21,393 nt of DNA from an uncultured Prevotella sp. (GCA_937916405.1 CALFUF010000124.1:1-21393), one strand, 5' to 3'; numbered from the stretch's first letter, positions 1 through 8,077 are shown. The notes: a model not told the origin generated them from the sequence alone. Numbers and translations: made by a program.

Positions 1-48
1 TTGAGATTTATCTTGAATGTTAATGAATTTAACTATATTTTTACCGAA

Positions 49-650
49 CTATTGATTATAAAGAATACCTTTATTAATGTTTTCTTGCATCTGCATAATT
101 TCCCATATTGTAGTTGGATTATTTTCTTTGATATCAATATAGTTGAGTCTATAAGGATCATTTGCATCACTTGGCATATCATTTGATATAACAGTTATTT
201 TTCCTGTTAATGGATTGTATTTTTGTAACGACCCATTAGGAGTTACTAAGTAACTATCAGTCCCTCGTTTGTTGGAATTTCCTATATCATTTGGAAGATT
301 GGATTTTCGTTTTTCCTCAGAAGAGAAATATTCTCCTGTATCTGGTTTAAATGAACCTGAAAACAATTCATTTCCTTGTCCGAGTTCAGAATCATATGCT
401 GCATGAGTATGAATTGTTGCTATATTATTTGCCCCAATTTCACTTTGCGGTTTAACACCATTTCTATCTCCAACAGTTGCTATTGAATAACTATATCCTT
501 TTATTCCATCACAATCTCTTACCTCAAAAATATAAGATGCAAACTCTCTATTTGTTCTTATAGAATTATCATTATAATATATTCCGAAATCTTTAGCTGC
601 CTCGTCTTTGCTTATGAAGAAATCCCCAGGTTTTTCCCCTTTGATATCAA
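49..650 (-). other. AT-rich exchangeable tip region of the RHS gene
   Basis: The part encoding the C-terminal ~195 residues is visibly richer in A/T than the preceding core (compare 100-640 with 690-960). The change falls just after the conserved core end (YAYCKDNPIKYIDIKG). RHS genes commonly swap tips by recombination at this point. The composition break is seen; recent exchange is inferred. Confidence 0.6.
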
Positions 651-3309
651 TATACTTTATCGGATTATCTTTGCAATACGCATACGGACTGACACCATAG
701 TATTTCTCCGCCATCGGGTCTATCGTCGTAAACCTGATGCCGTCCATATGACGTGCTCCATAGTCGTACCAGTCAAGCCCGTTCATGCGGTCCAGTTCTT
801 TACCATTGTACTTGTACGCTTGCACATCACCATTGGTGCTCTCGCCCATCAGACCTCCAAAGGAGTAGTAATGATTCACCTGCTCAATACCACCACCAGC
901 ATTCAGAACGACACGATTGTTGCCTAAGTGATCCTTCAGGTAAAAATGGTATTGTGGTGTGGAGCCGTTGAAGGTGATATAGCCTTCGTCTGTCATTACT
1001 TTTGTTGTATTGAACTCAGAAAAATCATCTCCCTCGTAGATAACATTACCACAGTAATCTGTATACTCAGTAATAGACAAATAACGACAATCACCACCTC
1101 CATCAGAAGGAGTGCAACTAGAATTACCACCATAGTCAACCTCTCTGGAATAGTGCATTTTTTCTCCAATTGCATTATATGCGTATGCCATAAATCCATT
1201 CCCTCTTTTTATTCTCGACGGCAAATTTAGTAAATTATATTCAATTGATGAAATTCGCTTATTTAAATCTTTCGTCATATTACCGTTTTTGTCATAAGTG
1301 TACTCTGTGGTGGCATTCGATCCGTCAACAAAGTGAAACGCTCCGCTGTAAAACGGACCGCTGACAGTATCGTCCACTTTGACAACCTGATTGCCATTAT
1401 AGATAAAAGTCAAGTCATCCACTTTTCCATATACATTATTGTCCTGTAGTCCGTATCGTGTGATAGCCTCAATATTTCCCATCTTGTCGTACTGGAAAGT
1501 CTCACCATAGCGGTTCACATTGGAGGAAAGTCCGCTGCCCTCACCATAGGCGGATGCCGTAAGACGGTTCAAATGGTCGTAGGAGAACTTGTAACCCCTC
1601 ACCTTATTGTCATTGCCCGTCTTCCATGTCATTGCAGAGATGTTGCCGTTATAGCAGAGTTTTGACGGACTAACCCCGAAGTCAGATTTCTGGTATAGCA
1701 GGTTCTCCTCAAATTTATTACTGCCAATTCTTGTCAGCCAGTCTCGCACGTTGTAAGTATACGATATATTCTCCATTCCACCAACATTTTTACTATCTAA
1801 ACGCCCGTATTCATCATAGTTGTAACTTGCCAATAATCGCTGAGCATTATTAATCTTATACATTTTTGTTTTAAGGCGGTCGCTATGGTCGTATGTAAAG
1901 GTATATTCTTCCGTGACCTCACTCATTCCTGTATGCTCATGAATTGTCTTTAGGGGTTTGTCAGACAGTGAAAAATGAGTATGGAAAATCTCTTTCCCAC
2001 CCAGATGATTTGTTGATCTAGTACATATAACACGGGATTTCTCGTCATAATAAAAGGCTTTTATCGTATATTTTGATGGCGATCCGAGTTGATAGCAACG
2101 GCTCCCTGTCTGTAATCCCATGACATTGTCATATTTTGAGGGATACCCGTTATAAGAGACGAAGTTCAAGATGTTTTTCTCCGTAGAGGTCGCATAATCA
2201 ATAAAGGAATAATTGTCATAGTAGTTTACCACCAGTAACTGCGTATTCGACAAAGAAATGTTGGTTGAGTATCCTGCATAAGAACCTGATGACGAAGGTG
2301 TCGCAACCACTGTTAACGTAGAAATATCAGGTATCGCAGAGTTGCAGGTGCCCTGCACAGCCATACGTCCAAATTTATCATAAAGGAAAAACGTCCATTG
2401 GTTGGAAGTTCTTTGATTACCGTCTTGCGAGAAAATCATCCGCCCAGCCTTGTCATATTTGAATTTGACAGGGTCACAGCCCGGTAGCTGTTTCAAAGTA
2501 CAGAGTCCGCTTCCGTCATACTCATAATAATAGCAATATTGTCTGACTATTGAGTTAGACTTGTTCCAGTATGTATTGTCTGTTGTTAGCAAGTCGCTCG
2601 CAGCCGGTGGTATGACCATTCTTAGATTGCCGTACTGGTCATAGACATAATAGGTATCGTAGCATATAGAGCCGTCAAGTACTCGTTCAAGTATGGTGTT
2701 ACCATAAACATCCTTGAAAACGGCAGTTTTGACTCCGTCCTCGTCTGTTGTCAATAGTTTTTCCAGAGAGTTCGCAGGGAGACAGCCCTGCTTTAACAAC
2801 TGACCAGATGCTGTGAAAGAGTACCTGGCGCATTCGGTATTATTATTAGATGAATAAGCTGTTATTACCGCTTTGCCACTCTGATGCCACTCGGTACCGG
2901 GACCAAATACTTGCAAAATCCTGTCGAGTGGCGAGTTCTCATATACGTTTTTGTTGTAAGGATAAGCCGTCCCCCATTGGCCATTCGCCATTTGCTTAAT
3001 GCTCCCGGCATCTTCATTATTTCCTGTCGCACTTTTGTAAACAGGCTTCCAAAGATTTGACGGTCTTCCTTTGCTGTCATATTCCTGCAAGGTGATAAGG
3101 TCGTTCTTATGAGGGGTATACCCCTTCATTACAGTCTCTTGCAGCCGTCCTAGCCCGTCATGGTAATCTATTTGCACAACACTGTCAGTCTGACTACTCT
3201 TAATTACAGTCTCAATAAAATTGGCACTTGTATTTTGGGCGAGACAAGTAGGGCAAACTGTCATACTTAATGTGACAGACAGGAAAATGTTTTTACCTGA
3301 ATATTTCAT
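49..3309 (-). CDS. Secreted RHS-repeat protein with DUF6443-like N-terminus and variable DUF4329-like C-terminal tip
   Basis: 1086 aa. An N-terminal signal peptide is visible (hydrophobic stretch around residues 8-24, ending CLAQ). Residues about 40-165 resemble the DUF6443 region that opens many Bacteroidetes RHS proteins (HDGLGRLQETV, then LITLQEYDSKGRP). Many YD repeats follow (YDKFGRM, YDEYGRL, YDHLNRL, YDKNGNM). The RHS core signature lies near residues 843-890 (GLDWYDYGAR, then TIDPMAEKYYGVSPYAYC). The last ~195 residues after IDIKG form a separate tip that resembles DUF4329: an IHTH motif (His967, His969), a downstream Asp, and a YLVTPNG block. RHS proteins build a shell that encloses a C-terminal effector. 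The start codon overlaps the stop of the upstream RHS gene by 4 nt, so the two are probably translated together. Any immunity gene would lie beyond the left edge. RHS identity is sure; the tip assignment is moderate and its activity unknown. Confidence 0.9.
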   Translation of the reverse strand: MKYSGKNIFLSVTLSMTVCPTCLAQNTSANFIETVIKSSQTDSVVQIDYHDGLGRLQETVMKGYTPHKNDLITLQEYDSKGRPSNLWKPVYKSATGNNEDAGSIKQMANGQWGTAYPYNKNVYENSPLDRILQVFGPGTEWHQSGKAVITAYSSNNNTECARYSFTASGQLLKQGCLPANSLEKLLTTDEDGVKTAVFKDVYGNTILERVLDGSICYDTYYVYDQYGNLRMVIPPAASDLLTTDNTYWNKSNSIVRQYCYYYEYDGSGLCTLKQLPGCDPVKFKYDKAGRMIFSQDGNQRTSNQWTFFLYDKFGRMAVQGTCNSAIPDISTLTVVATPSSSGSYAGYSTNISLSNTQLLVVNYYDNYSFIDYATSTEKNILNFVSYNGYPSKYDNVMGLQTGSRCYQLGSPSKYTIKAFYYDEKSRVICTRSTNHLGGKEIFHTHFSLSDKPLKTIHEHTGMSEVTEEYTFTYDHSDRLKTKMYKINNAQRLLASYNYDEYGRLDSKNVGGMENISYTYNVRDWLTRIGSNKFEENLLYQKSDFGVSPSKLCYNGNISAMTWKTGNDNKVRGYKFSYDHLNRLTASAYGEGSGLSSNVNRYGETFQYDKMGNIEAITRYGLQDNNVYGKVDDLTFIYNGNQVVKVDDTVSGPFYSGAFHFVDGSNATTEYTYDKNGNMTKDLNKRISSIEYNLLNLPSRIKRGNGFMAYAYNAIGEKMHYSREVDYGGNSSCTPSDGGGDCRYLSITEYTDYCGNVIYEGDDFSEFNTTKVMTDEGYITFNGSTPQYHFYLKDHLGNNRVVLNAGGGIEQVNHYYSFGGLMGESTNGDVQAYKYNGKELDRMNGLDWYDYGARHMDGIRFTTIDPMAEKYYGVSPYAYCKDNPIKYIDIKGEKPGDFFISKDEAAKDFGIYYNDNSIRTNREFASYIFEVRDCDGIKGYSYSIATVGDRNGVKPQSEIGANNIATIHTHAAYDSELGQGNELFSGSFKPDTGEYFSSEEKRKSNLPNDIGNSNKRGTDSYLVTPNGSLQKYNPLTGKITVISNDMPSDANDPYRLNYIDIKENNPTTIWEIMQMQENINKGILYNQ

Positions 3310-6300
3310 GGATTCTTTTTCTTGTAGTTGTAGTTATATTTTCTCAAAAGTGTATTGTTAGTGTCATAAACGGAAGAAAGCCTGCCAAACCAGTCATAAT
3401 TATAATATGTAACATCGCCATTGGGCTGTACTATTGCAGTAACACCTGCAATAGGGTCATAGACGTAACCCGTCAACTGCCCACCGGAGGAGGACATGAA
3501 ACTCTTGATACTATTGACCATGTCGTCACGATCTGCCATAGACTCTATGCGTAATTCCCAAGTGCAGTAAGTCGTCCCTTTCATTATTAGGAAATTGTTG
3601 TACTTGTCCCATTTTAGAAACGTTACGGGCTCTCCTGCTTTTTTATAACTCATCAGGTTTGATGTGTTCGGGTAATATCCATAAGATATCAAAGTGTCAG
3701 TTCTCCCGTCGTAGTATCGCATAAGCTCGTAATCGGGGACTATGTCAGTCCTCGTGCCGACATGTGGAATGGAAATAACGTTTTTCTTATAGGAAATAGT
3801 TTGTTCGTTGACGAAAACATTGTTCCTATATTTTGTTGTCTTAATCGGCTGAAGAATAAAACGTGAATTGTGAAGCAAATTGTCAGGTGCAGTTCCTGAT
3901 AGGCTTCCATAGGTGTATTTTGTTTTTTCACTAAAGCCATTCCTGACTGTCTCTACCGAATTCAGCAATCTTACATCCACCTTATGGCTGTAGCTGTTTG
4001 TCATGTTAATTGTCTTGTCCTCTCTTGTGTAATATGTATTTGTGATTATATTACCACTCGTTGAGAACACCGTATCATTTTCCTCAATAATATCTACTTT
4101 CGGGTAGTAAAGTCGATAAACACCACCTGCTAAGAAGTAAAGTGCAGCGGACAATCCTCCATAGACAGGGCTAAGATTACTGGCGAGCACGTATTCCTCC
4201 AGTCCTGTGCTTCTGTATTTCATCCCTTTGGATCTGACTTTGTCTCCGCTGGCATTAAAATGTGTTGTCTGCAGAAGATTTCCCCTCATAAATCCACGCT
4301 CGCTGAACACATCACCGGGAGCAGGATATGACGATGTGAAAGTAATGTCATATTTTTTATCCCTATACTGTGAGTTGGAGATGTTGGAATACTCATAGCG
4401 TGTCTTGCTTCCGTCACCAAATGTTTCCTCTATGTAAGAGTATCCTATGTGTGGACCTGAAGAGTTAGACAAAGGGAAAATGGAGGTGGAGCGGAATTGC
4501 GTCAGATGATAATGAGCATCATCTCCGTCATTGGAATTATATAGCCAGTTAGACCATCCATATATTGGTGGTACTAACAACTCTCCACTTGATTTGCGAG
4601 TCACCGGGTTGATATAGGAGAAAGTTCTTTTACTTAGCATGTTAGTATGGTTGATGTCGTCATAGTCGGTTATGGATTTTACCCGTACACCGCCTGCAAT
4701 ACCAGTTGAGTCCTTTATAGACTGCCGGTCCAAGGAGAGTCGTTTTGAGAAAGTGTGTGGCTCATACTCTATCACGCTGGATCCACCTGTGGGGTAGTCA
4801 ATCTCTGTAAGCATACCATACTTGGAATACTCTCCATTGGGGTCTCTTTGGGTTTTAAACCATGAGGGACTATAGCCATTGGGGTATTGGAAATCTTTCC
4901 CATTGTAATATCCCCAATGGTCAGCAGCCTGTGTCAGATAATCGGTCGGGAGGAGATTAAGGTTATAATACTTGAAAGAGTAGTATCCTACATTTCCTTG
5001 TCCAGATGAATAGGCTGGTGCTCCTTGGATTGAGACTGAGGTCAATACCATCCTCGGTGTGGTTTGATACATGAGGGAGAATGCCTTTCCACTTTTCCCG
5101 GAACTTTTAATCTCTATCCTCACAAGTTGTCTGATTCCTGTAACGCCTAATATGTCTTTTCTAGGTCCCGTTGGAACTGTATATGTGTTGGAGCTGTAAT
5201 TACTATATATTAGCTGCAAATAGTAGAAAGCACCAGGCTTGTTATAGAAGTTGTTGAGGCTGCTACTATTGTCAGGATTATATTTGGCAACCCATTTGGG
5301 TGATTGTCTTGCCAGATTCTCATAAAGTTTATCACCAGGATATTTGCTATATAACTTGTTATAGAAAGCGTGACCGTTCATCGTGTCGACAGATGTAAAG
5401 TGTGCCGTAACGCCATTGGAGGATTTAATCTGAGTAAGATAAACGGGGGAACTGACTGATATGCCGTAAGGAAAAGTTCTGTCAAAACTCCATTGACTGC
5501 CAGACAGTTCCTTTTTATATAGACCGAGTGATTGGGTAAACGTAAAGCTATAGGAAGACTCCATGTATTGCCAGTAATTATAAACCTGTGCGATATAGCG
5601 TCCTCTCTCATATGTAAGAGAGTATAACACGTTACCGTATTTGTCAATTACCTCTGTTAGATACCAACTTGTGGGATGCCATGAATACACGTCCTCATCA
5701 CATGTCATATTGTGAAAGTCTGTTGTGTATTCTATCGCAGAATTGTAACCACCAAAAACATAAATAGTTCCATTCTCATCCCTCAGCCTGAATCCTCTGA
5801 TGACCTTCGGCTGATTAGCGTCTATCGCACCTGCCTTGGGATAATGGGCGAAAAAGGGGGAGATATAATTATTCGTATTGGTTATGTCAAAAATGACTTC
5901 AATATTATCTTTACTTTGCACTTTCCACTGCCCGTCGTTGCCGAGAAAGAATTTGCCACTTTTCCCCATAAAGTTAAATATAAAGACATCCGGTGCAAAA
6001 TCCTTGATGCCGCTATAAATACCATTGCGCAACTTTTGATAGTTGTCTGTGGAAGGGGACATCAGATTTGGAAGATTGGAATAATTATCAAAATAGCGAA
6101 GAAATGATGAGGCGTGGGCTTGCTGTGGGAAAGTCTGCTCATCATAGTATCCGTGTTTCTGTCTTATAATGACTCCACCTGCTTGAAGAGACCAATTCAT
6201 ACCCGTCCAGCTTGGTAGGCTGTTGATTAATAGCCCGGAAGAGTCATAGTTGAGCGAAAGGGGAAGTTCAACCCCTTTCACCGAGAATGTGTACAATGGA

Positions 6301-6500
6301 ACACTGATTCCTACACTTCCTGTATAGTAGGACATGGGGGAATCGCCATACCTCCCCAATGATGCTGCATTGGGGGTTGGTATGTCCTCTGGTACCAGAA
6401 TTTGGGCATGACCCAGCAGTGGCAGCATGAGCATCGTCAAAAATAAAAAAACACGTGCGTGATTCATGATTATTTTACTTTTTATTGAAATTTTCATCAT
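3306..6500 (-). CDS. Secreted RHS/YD-repeat family protein, upstream partner
   Basis: 1064 aa from the first ATG. A second ATG at 6467 (residue 12, MNHARVFLFLTML) gives a better signal peptide, ending LLGHAQ, and may be the true start. The mature N-terminus (PTPNAASLGRYGDSPMSYYTG, then ISVPLY and GMNWSLQAGG) is the usual opening of Bacteroidetes RHS-associated proteins and recalls the beta-propeller part of toxin-complex/SpvB proteins. The middle is rich in Tyr and Asn and probably beta-strand. The C-terminus has YD-type repeats (YNYDWFGRLSSVYDTNN) and then simply stops. Its TGA overlaps the ATG of the next RHS gene. The layout, one chain ending in YD repeats and the next opening with a DUF6443-like region, suggests that the two form one split shell. 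Function beyond that is inferred. Confidence 0.85.
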   Translation of the reverse strand: MMKISIKSKIIMNHARVFLFLTMLMLPLLGHAQILVPEDIPTPNAASLGRYGDSPMSYYTGSVGISVPLYTFSVKGVELPLSLNYDSSGLLINSLPSWTGMNWSLQAGGVIIRQKHGYYDEQTFPQQAHASSFLRYFDNYSNLPNLMSPSTDNYQKLRNGIYSGIKDFAPDVFIFNFMGKSGKFFLGNDGQWKVQSKDNIEVIFDITNTNNYISPFFAHYPKAGAIDANQPKVIRGFRLRDENGTIYVFGGYNSAIEYTTDFHNMTCDEDVYSWHPTSWYLTEVIDKYGNVLYSLTYERGRYIAQVYNYWQYMESSYSFTFTQSLGLYKKELSGSQWSFDRTFPYGISVSSPVYLTQIKSSNGVTAHFTSVDTMNGHAFYNKLYSKYPGDKLYENLARQSPKWVAKYNPDNSSSLNNFYNKPGAFYYLQLIYSNYSSNTYTVPTGPRKDILGVTGIRQLVRIEIKSSGKSGKAFSLMYQTTPRMVLTSVSIQGAPAYSSGQGNVGYYSFKYYNLNLLPTDYLTQAADHWGYYNGKDFQYPNGYSPSWFKTQRDPNGEYSKYGMLTEIDYPTGGSSVIEYEPHTFSKRLSLDRQSIKDSTGIAGGVRVKSITDYDDINHTNMLSKRTFSYINPVTRKSSGELLVPPIYGWSNWLYNSNDGDDAHYHLTQFRSTSIFPLSNSSGPHIGYSYIEETFGDGSKTRYEYSNISNSQYRDKKYDITFTSSYPAPGDVFSERGFMRGNLLQTTHFNASGDKVRSKGMKYRSTGLEEYVLASNLSPVYGGLSAALYFLAGGVYRLYYPKVDIIEENDTVFSTSGNIITNTYYTREDKTINMTNSYSHKVDVRLLNSVETVRNGFSEKTKYTYGSLSGTAPDNLLHNSRFILQPIKTTKYRNNVFVNEQTISYKKNVISIPHVGTRTDIVPDYELMRYYDGRTDTLISYGYYPNTSNLMSYKKAGEPVTFLKWDKYNNFLIMKGTTYCTWELRIESMADRDDMVNSIKSFMSSSGGQLTGYVYDPIAGVTAIVQPNGDVTYYNYDWFGRLSSVYDTNNTLLRKYNYNYKKKNP

Positions 6501-6540
6501 GTGAAATATAAGTATGACCTTTCGTCTATTTTTCGGAGTG

Positions 6541-6548
6541 CAAAAGTA
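6541..6548 (-). promoter_or_regulatory. Promoter -7 box for the RHS pair
   Basis: On the minus strand this reads TACTTTTG, matching the Bacteroidetes -7 consensus TAnnTTTG, 41 nt before the first ATG of the upstream RHS gene. I see no good TTTG box at the usual 19-21 nt distance, so the call rests on the -7 box alone. Confidence 0.55.
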
Positions 6549-6630
6549 CGGAAATGGAAGGGACTTGCTGTTATTTCAACCGTTTCTTTTTGTGGAAAAG
6601 TGAAACAACTGCCGTTTTATTTTTATAAAA

Positions 6631-6657
6631 TAACGTGAGTTCGACGAACTCGCGTTA
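6631..6657 (-). terminator. Hairpin terminator after the ORF6N-like gene
   Basis: A 12-bp inverted repeat with one mismatch (AACGTGAGTTCG / CGAACTCGCGTT, one-base centre) is flanked by T and A. Read on the minus strand the hairpin is followed by TTATTTTAT. It begins 6 nt after the stop codon of the 82-aa gene, so it fits a factor-independent terminator. It also separates that gene from the RHS promoter. Confidence 0.6.
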
Positions 6658-6662
6658 AGTAG

Positions 6663-6911
6663 TTATTCTTCTTGTATAAACCCGATGCGTCTGTGTGGCT
6701 TCGGGTCTCTGGGCTGCAGTTCTGCCAGTGCCCTAAGCAACCCAGATAGCATTGCCAGTCCTGCTTGAGTAAATGCATAAGGGAGTTTACGTGTTCCTCC
6801 CCAACTTGAAATTCCATTTTGGAATATCAAATTTCTCTGCAATTCATAAAATTCTTCTTTTGTCAGTTGAAACATAAAGTCAGGTGGGAATCTTCTGATA
6901 TTGTTTTCCAT
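6663..6911 (-). CDS. Short ORF6N-like protein (N-terminally trimmed)
   Basis: 82 aa. The sequence RRFPPDFMFQLTKEEF followed by NGISSWGGTRKLPYAFTQAG and LAMLSGLL matches the middle and end of the ORF6N DNA-binding-associated domain (phage/KilA-N type; the usual form has RFPEDFMFQLTKEE and SSWGGRRYLPYAFTEQGVAMLS). The usual first ~30 residues of the domain (the LDFDLAELYG region) are missing, and the long C-terminal part is replaced by a short charged tail. By length alone it looks like a relic. However, it has a good promoter (6944-6976) and a hairpin after its stop, so it may be an expressed mini-protein. The family is fairly sure; whether it works is not. Confidence 0.65.
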   Translation of the reverse strand: MENNIRRFPPDFMFQLTKEEFYELQRNLIFQNGISSWGGTRKLPYAFTQAGLAMLSGLLRALAELQPRDPKPHRRIGFIQEE

Positions 6912-6917
6912 ATTGCT

Positions 6918-6940
6918 AATGATGGTTTTTAGTCATCATT
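6918..6940. repeat. 7-bp inverted repeat in the leader of the ORF6N-like gene
   Basis: AATGATG and CATCATT are separated by 9 nt, between the -7 box and the start codon. The position suits a small operator or leader hairpin. Only the symmetry is seen. Confidence 0.45.
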
Positions 6941-6943
6941 CTG

Positions 6944-6976
6944 CAAAGTTACAGGGAACAGGGTGGAAAAGACAAA
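6944..6976 (-). promoter_or_regulatory. Promoter of the ORF6N-like gene
   Basis: Minus-strand TTTG (6973-6976), a 21-nt spacer, then TAACTTTG (6944-6951). This matches the Bacteroidetes -33/-7 consensus. The -7 box ends 32 nt before the ATG at 6911. Confidence 0.7.
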
Positions 6977-7000
6977 AGGTCTTAGAGAGTTTGTCAGGTG

Positions 7001-7164
7001 GCATTACATTACAGATTACAGTTAGTAGAAAAGAATAATGCGTAACAAAAAATTATATATTATATATATTATTTATAATATATATAATATATAAATATAT
7101 ATGCATAAATTATGCATGCATAATAGGGTTCAAAAATTGCTAACTGTAATCTGTAATGTAATGC
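7001..7164. mobile_element. MITE-like element with 25-bp perfect terminal inverted repeats
   Basis: Positions 7001-7025 and 7140-7164 are perfect 25-bp inverted copies (left arm begins GCATTACATTACAGATTACA). The 114 bp between them are very A/T-rich and contain a second palindrome at 7053-7094. There is no coding potential. Short size, perfect termini and no gene fit a MITE or other non-autonomous palindromic element. I see no clear target-site duplication (left flank GTCAGGTG, right flank TCTTTGTG), so mobility is inferred. Confidence 0.6.
7053..7094. repeat. Perfect 20-bp AT-only palindrome (possible cruciform)
   Basis: The arms 7053-7072 and 7075-7094 are perfect reverse complements with a 2-nt centre, made only of A and T. 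The stretch lies inside the MITE-like unit and could extrude as a cruciform or melt easily. A second small palindrome (ATGCATAAATTATGCAT, 7101-7117) follows. Confidence 0.75.
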
Positions 7165-7230
7165 TCTTTGTGCGGATATGGCATACAAGTATTGCCAACC
7201 CCGATCGGAATGCCTTGTATGGGGGTATCG

Positions 7231-7283
7231 CAATATCTCCGACACCTTGTTCCAGATATTGGAATGAGGTGTCGGAGATATTG
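7231..7283. repeat. 17-bp perfect inverted repeat
   Basis: Arms 7231-7247 (CAATATCTCCGACACCT) and 7267-7283 are perfect reverse complements with a 19-nt loop. The loop holds a nested TTCCA/TGGAA pair. It lies between the MITE-like unit and the HU promoter. It could be a REP-like element or a transcript hairpin; no gene ends next to it. Confidence 0.7.
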
Positions 7284-7320
7284 GAATCAGTGATGGGAGA
7301 TATCGGAATAAAAAGCACTC
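7255..7320. repeat. Three 22-bp imperfect tandem repeats
   Basis: Units at 7255, 7277 and 7299 each begin GATATTGGAAT or GATATCGGAAT and are exactly 22 bp apart. The second half of each unit is less conserved (TCGGA, TGGGA at the ends). The exact spacing, two turns of the helix, is suggestive of protein sites. The array overlaps the right arm of the 17-bp inverted repeat. Confidence 0.6.
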
Positions 7321-7394
7321 TATTTTGTTAATACATATTAACAATGCCTCTTCATTTTGTTAACAAATTTTTACACGAATTTTCCTCAAAACTA

Positions 7395-7425
7395 TTGACA
7401 TGGCGTGTTAAATGTATTACCTTTG
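7395..7425 (+). promoter_or_regulatory. Promoter of the HU gene
   Basis: TTG (7395-7397), a 20-nt spacer, then TACCTTTG (7418-7425), a near-ideal Bacteroidetes promoter. The -33 element also reads as TTGACA. A 12-bp palindrome at 7356-7367 sits 27 nt upstream and could be an operator. The leader up to the ATG at 7563 would be about 130 nt. Confidence 0.8.
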
Positions 7426-7486
7426 CCGTTGCATTGAGGAAGCAACGGCGATTGCGGGCTGCGGCTCAGCATAGCTCGAGCGAGCT
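7425..7486 (+). promoter_or_regulatory. Structured leader of the HU mRNA
   Basis: Two hairpins can form at the start of the transcript: GCCGTTGC/GCAACGGC (7425-7432 with 7442-7449, 9-nt loop) and AGCTCG/CGAGCT (7473-7478 with 7481-7486). The segment is G/C-rich against an A/T-rich surround. It may stabilise or regulate the message; I do not recognise a known riboswitch. Confidence 0.4.
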
Positions 7487-7562
7487 CGGCTCTGCGTTCA
7501 CCTTGCACCACCATTGCCACCGACAACCTTATTCATTAACCTTTTAAAAACACACAAAAACT

Positions 7563-8042
7563 ATGAGTCAGAAATTTGTAAAAGTAAAAAACAACAACCT
7601 CCGTTCTAACGCCTTCGGCAAGTACTTCGCAAAGGCAGTCTATGACAAAGGCTTTGTCGAGACCAAGCAACTCGCAGAGTACATCCAGTCTCAGGCATCC
7701 GTGAAGCGAAGCGACATCATCGCAGTGCTGGACGAGTTGGGAGCAGCCATGAAGCACTACTTCGAGCTGGGACAGAAGGTGAAGCTGGAGGGCATCGGCA
7801 TCTTCAAGGTGGGCTTCTCCAGCATCGGTGCCGACAAGGTGGAGGACCTGGGCGCACAGAACATCACCACCCGTCGAGTGCTGTTCACTCCCGAGACTGT
7901 CCGAGTGGTGACCGGTCAGGGTCACCGTGCCAACGGAACCATCTACCAGAAGTTCGCAGTGGCAAAACAGCTCGTCAAGGATGTGGTCTTCGAGGAGACG
8001 CATGAGAATGCGGTAGCTGTAGCTGTAGAGAACGAGGGGTAA
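7563..8042 (+). CDS. HU-family (DNABII) histone-like DNA-binding protein
   Basis: 159 aa. It matches the Bacteroidetes HU-related family, which has a longer N-terminus than E. coli HU (about 90 aa). The N-terminus (MSQKFVKVKNNN) is followed by the helical dimerisation part (AEYIQSQASVKRSDIIAVLDELGAAMKHYFELG) and the strand core (KVKLEGIGIFKVGFSS). The usual arm region is replaced by a segment with ITTRRVLFTPE. A short acidic, Val/Ala-rich tail follows. Proteins of this type bind and bend DNA. The consensus promoter and the G/C-richer codon use than nearby genes suggest high expression. The smalltalk peptide gene lies 103 nt downstream and is probably on the same transcript. Confidence 0.9.
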   Translation: MSQKFVKVKNNNLRSNAFGKYFAKAVYDKGFVETKQLAEYIQSQASVKRSDIIAVLDELGAAMKHYFELGQKVKLEGIGIFKVGFSSIGADKVEDLGAQNITTRRVLFTPETVRVVTGQGHRANGTIYQKFAVAKQLVKDVVFEETHENAVAVAVENEG

Positions 8043-8055
8043 GACCCTCTCCTGA

Positions 8056-8077
8056 CCTCCCCCTGCTCAGGGGGAGG
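8056..8077 (+). terminator. Strong hairpin after the HU gene
   Basis: CCTCCCCCTG and CAGGGGGAGG form a perfect 10-bp G/C stem with a 2-nt centre, 13 nt after the stop codon. No T run follows, so it may act as an attenuator or mRNA 3'-end stabiliser rather than a full terminator. The smalltalk gene lies beyond it. Confidence 0.45.

Larger units (their letters stand above)
6952..7562. other. 611-bp region without a gene
   Basis: No credible coding sequence. It holds, from left to right, the -33 box of the ORF6N-like promoter, the 164-bp MITE-like unit, an 8-bp inverted pair CATACAAG/CTTGTATG (7182-7189 and 7214-7221), the 17-bp inverted repeat, the 22-bp tandem array, a 12-bp palindrome TTTGTTAACAAA (7356-7367), the HU promoter and its structured leader. 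Confidence 0.8.

Noticed and set aside
1..186. Plus-strand open frame at the left edge
   Set aside because: It is antisense to the RHS tip; no start signal or recognisable protein.
7255..7320. CRISPR array
   Set aside because: The 22-bp units are contiguous with no spacers, and no cas gene is near. The heptamer arrays are likewise simple tandem repeats.
7069..7344. Open frames of 62-91 codons across the repeat region
   Set aside because: They run through AT palindromes and tandem repeats and have no protein-like composition or promoter of their own.
7395..7400. TTGACA as an E. coli-type -35 box
   Set aside because: No TATAAT lies 17 nt downstream, and the TTG-N20-TACCTTTG match explains the same bases in this phylum.
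7536..8003. 155-codon open frame on the minus strand
   Set aside because: It is antisense to the HU gene and rich in His, Leu and Cys, typical of a mirror frame.
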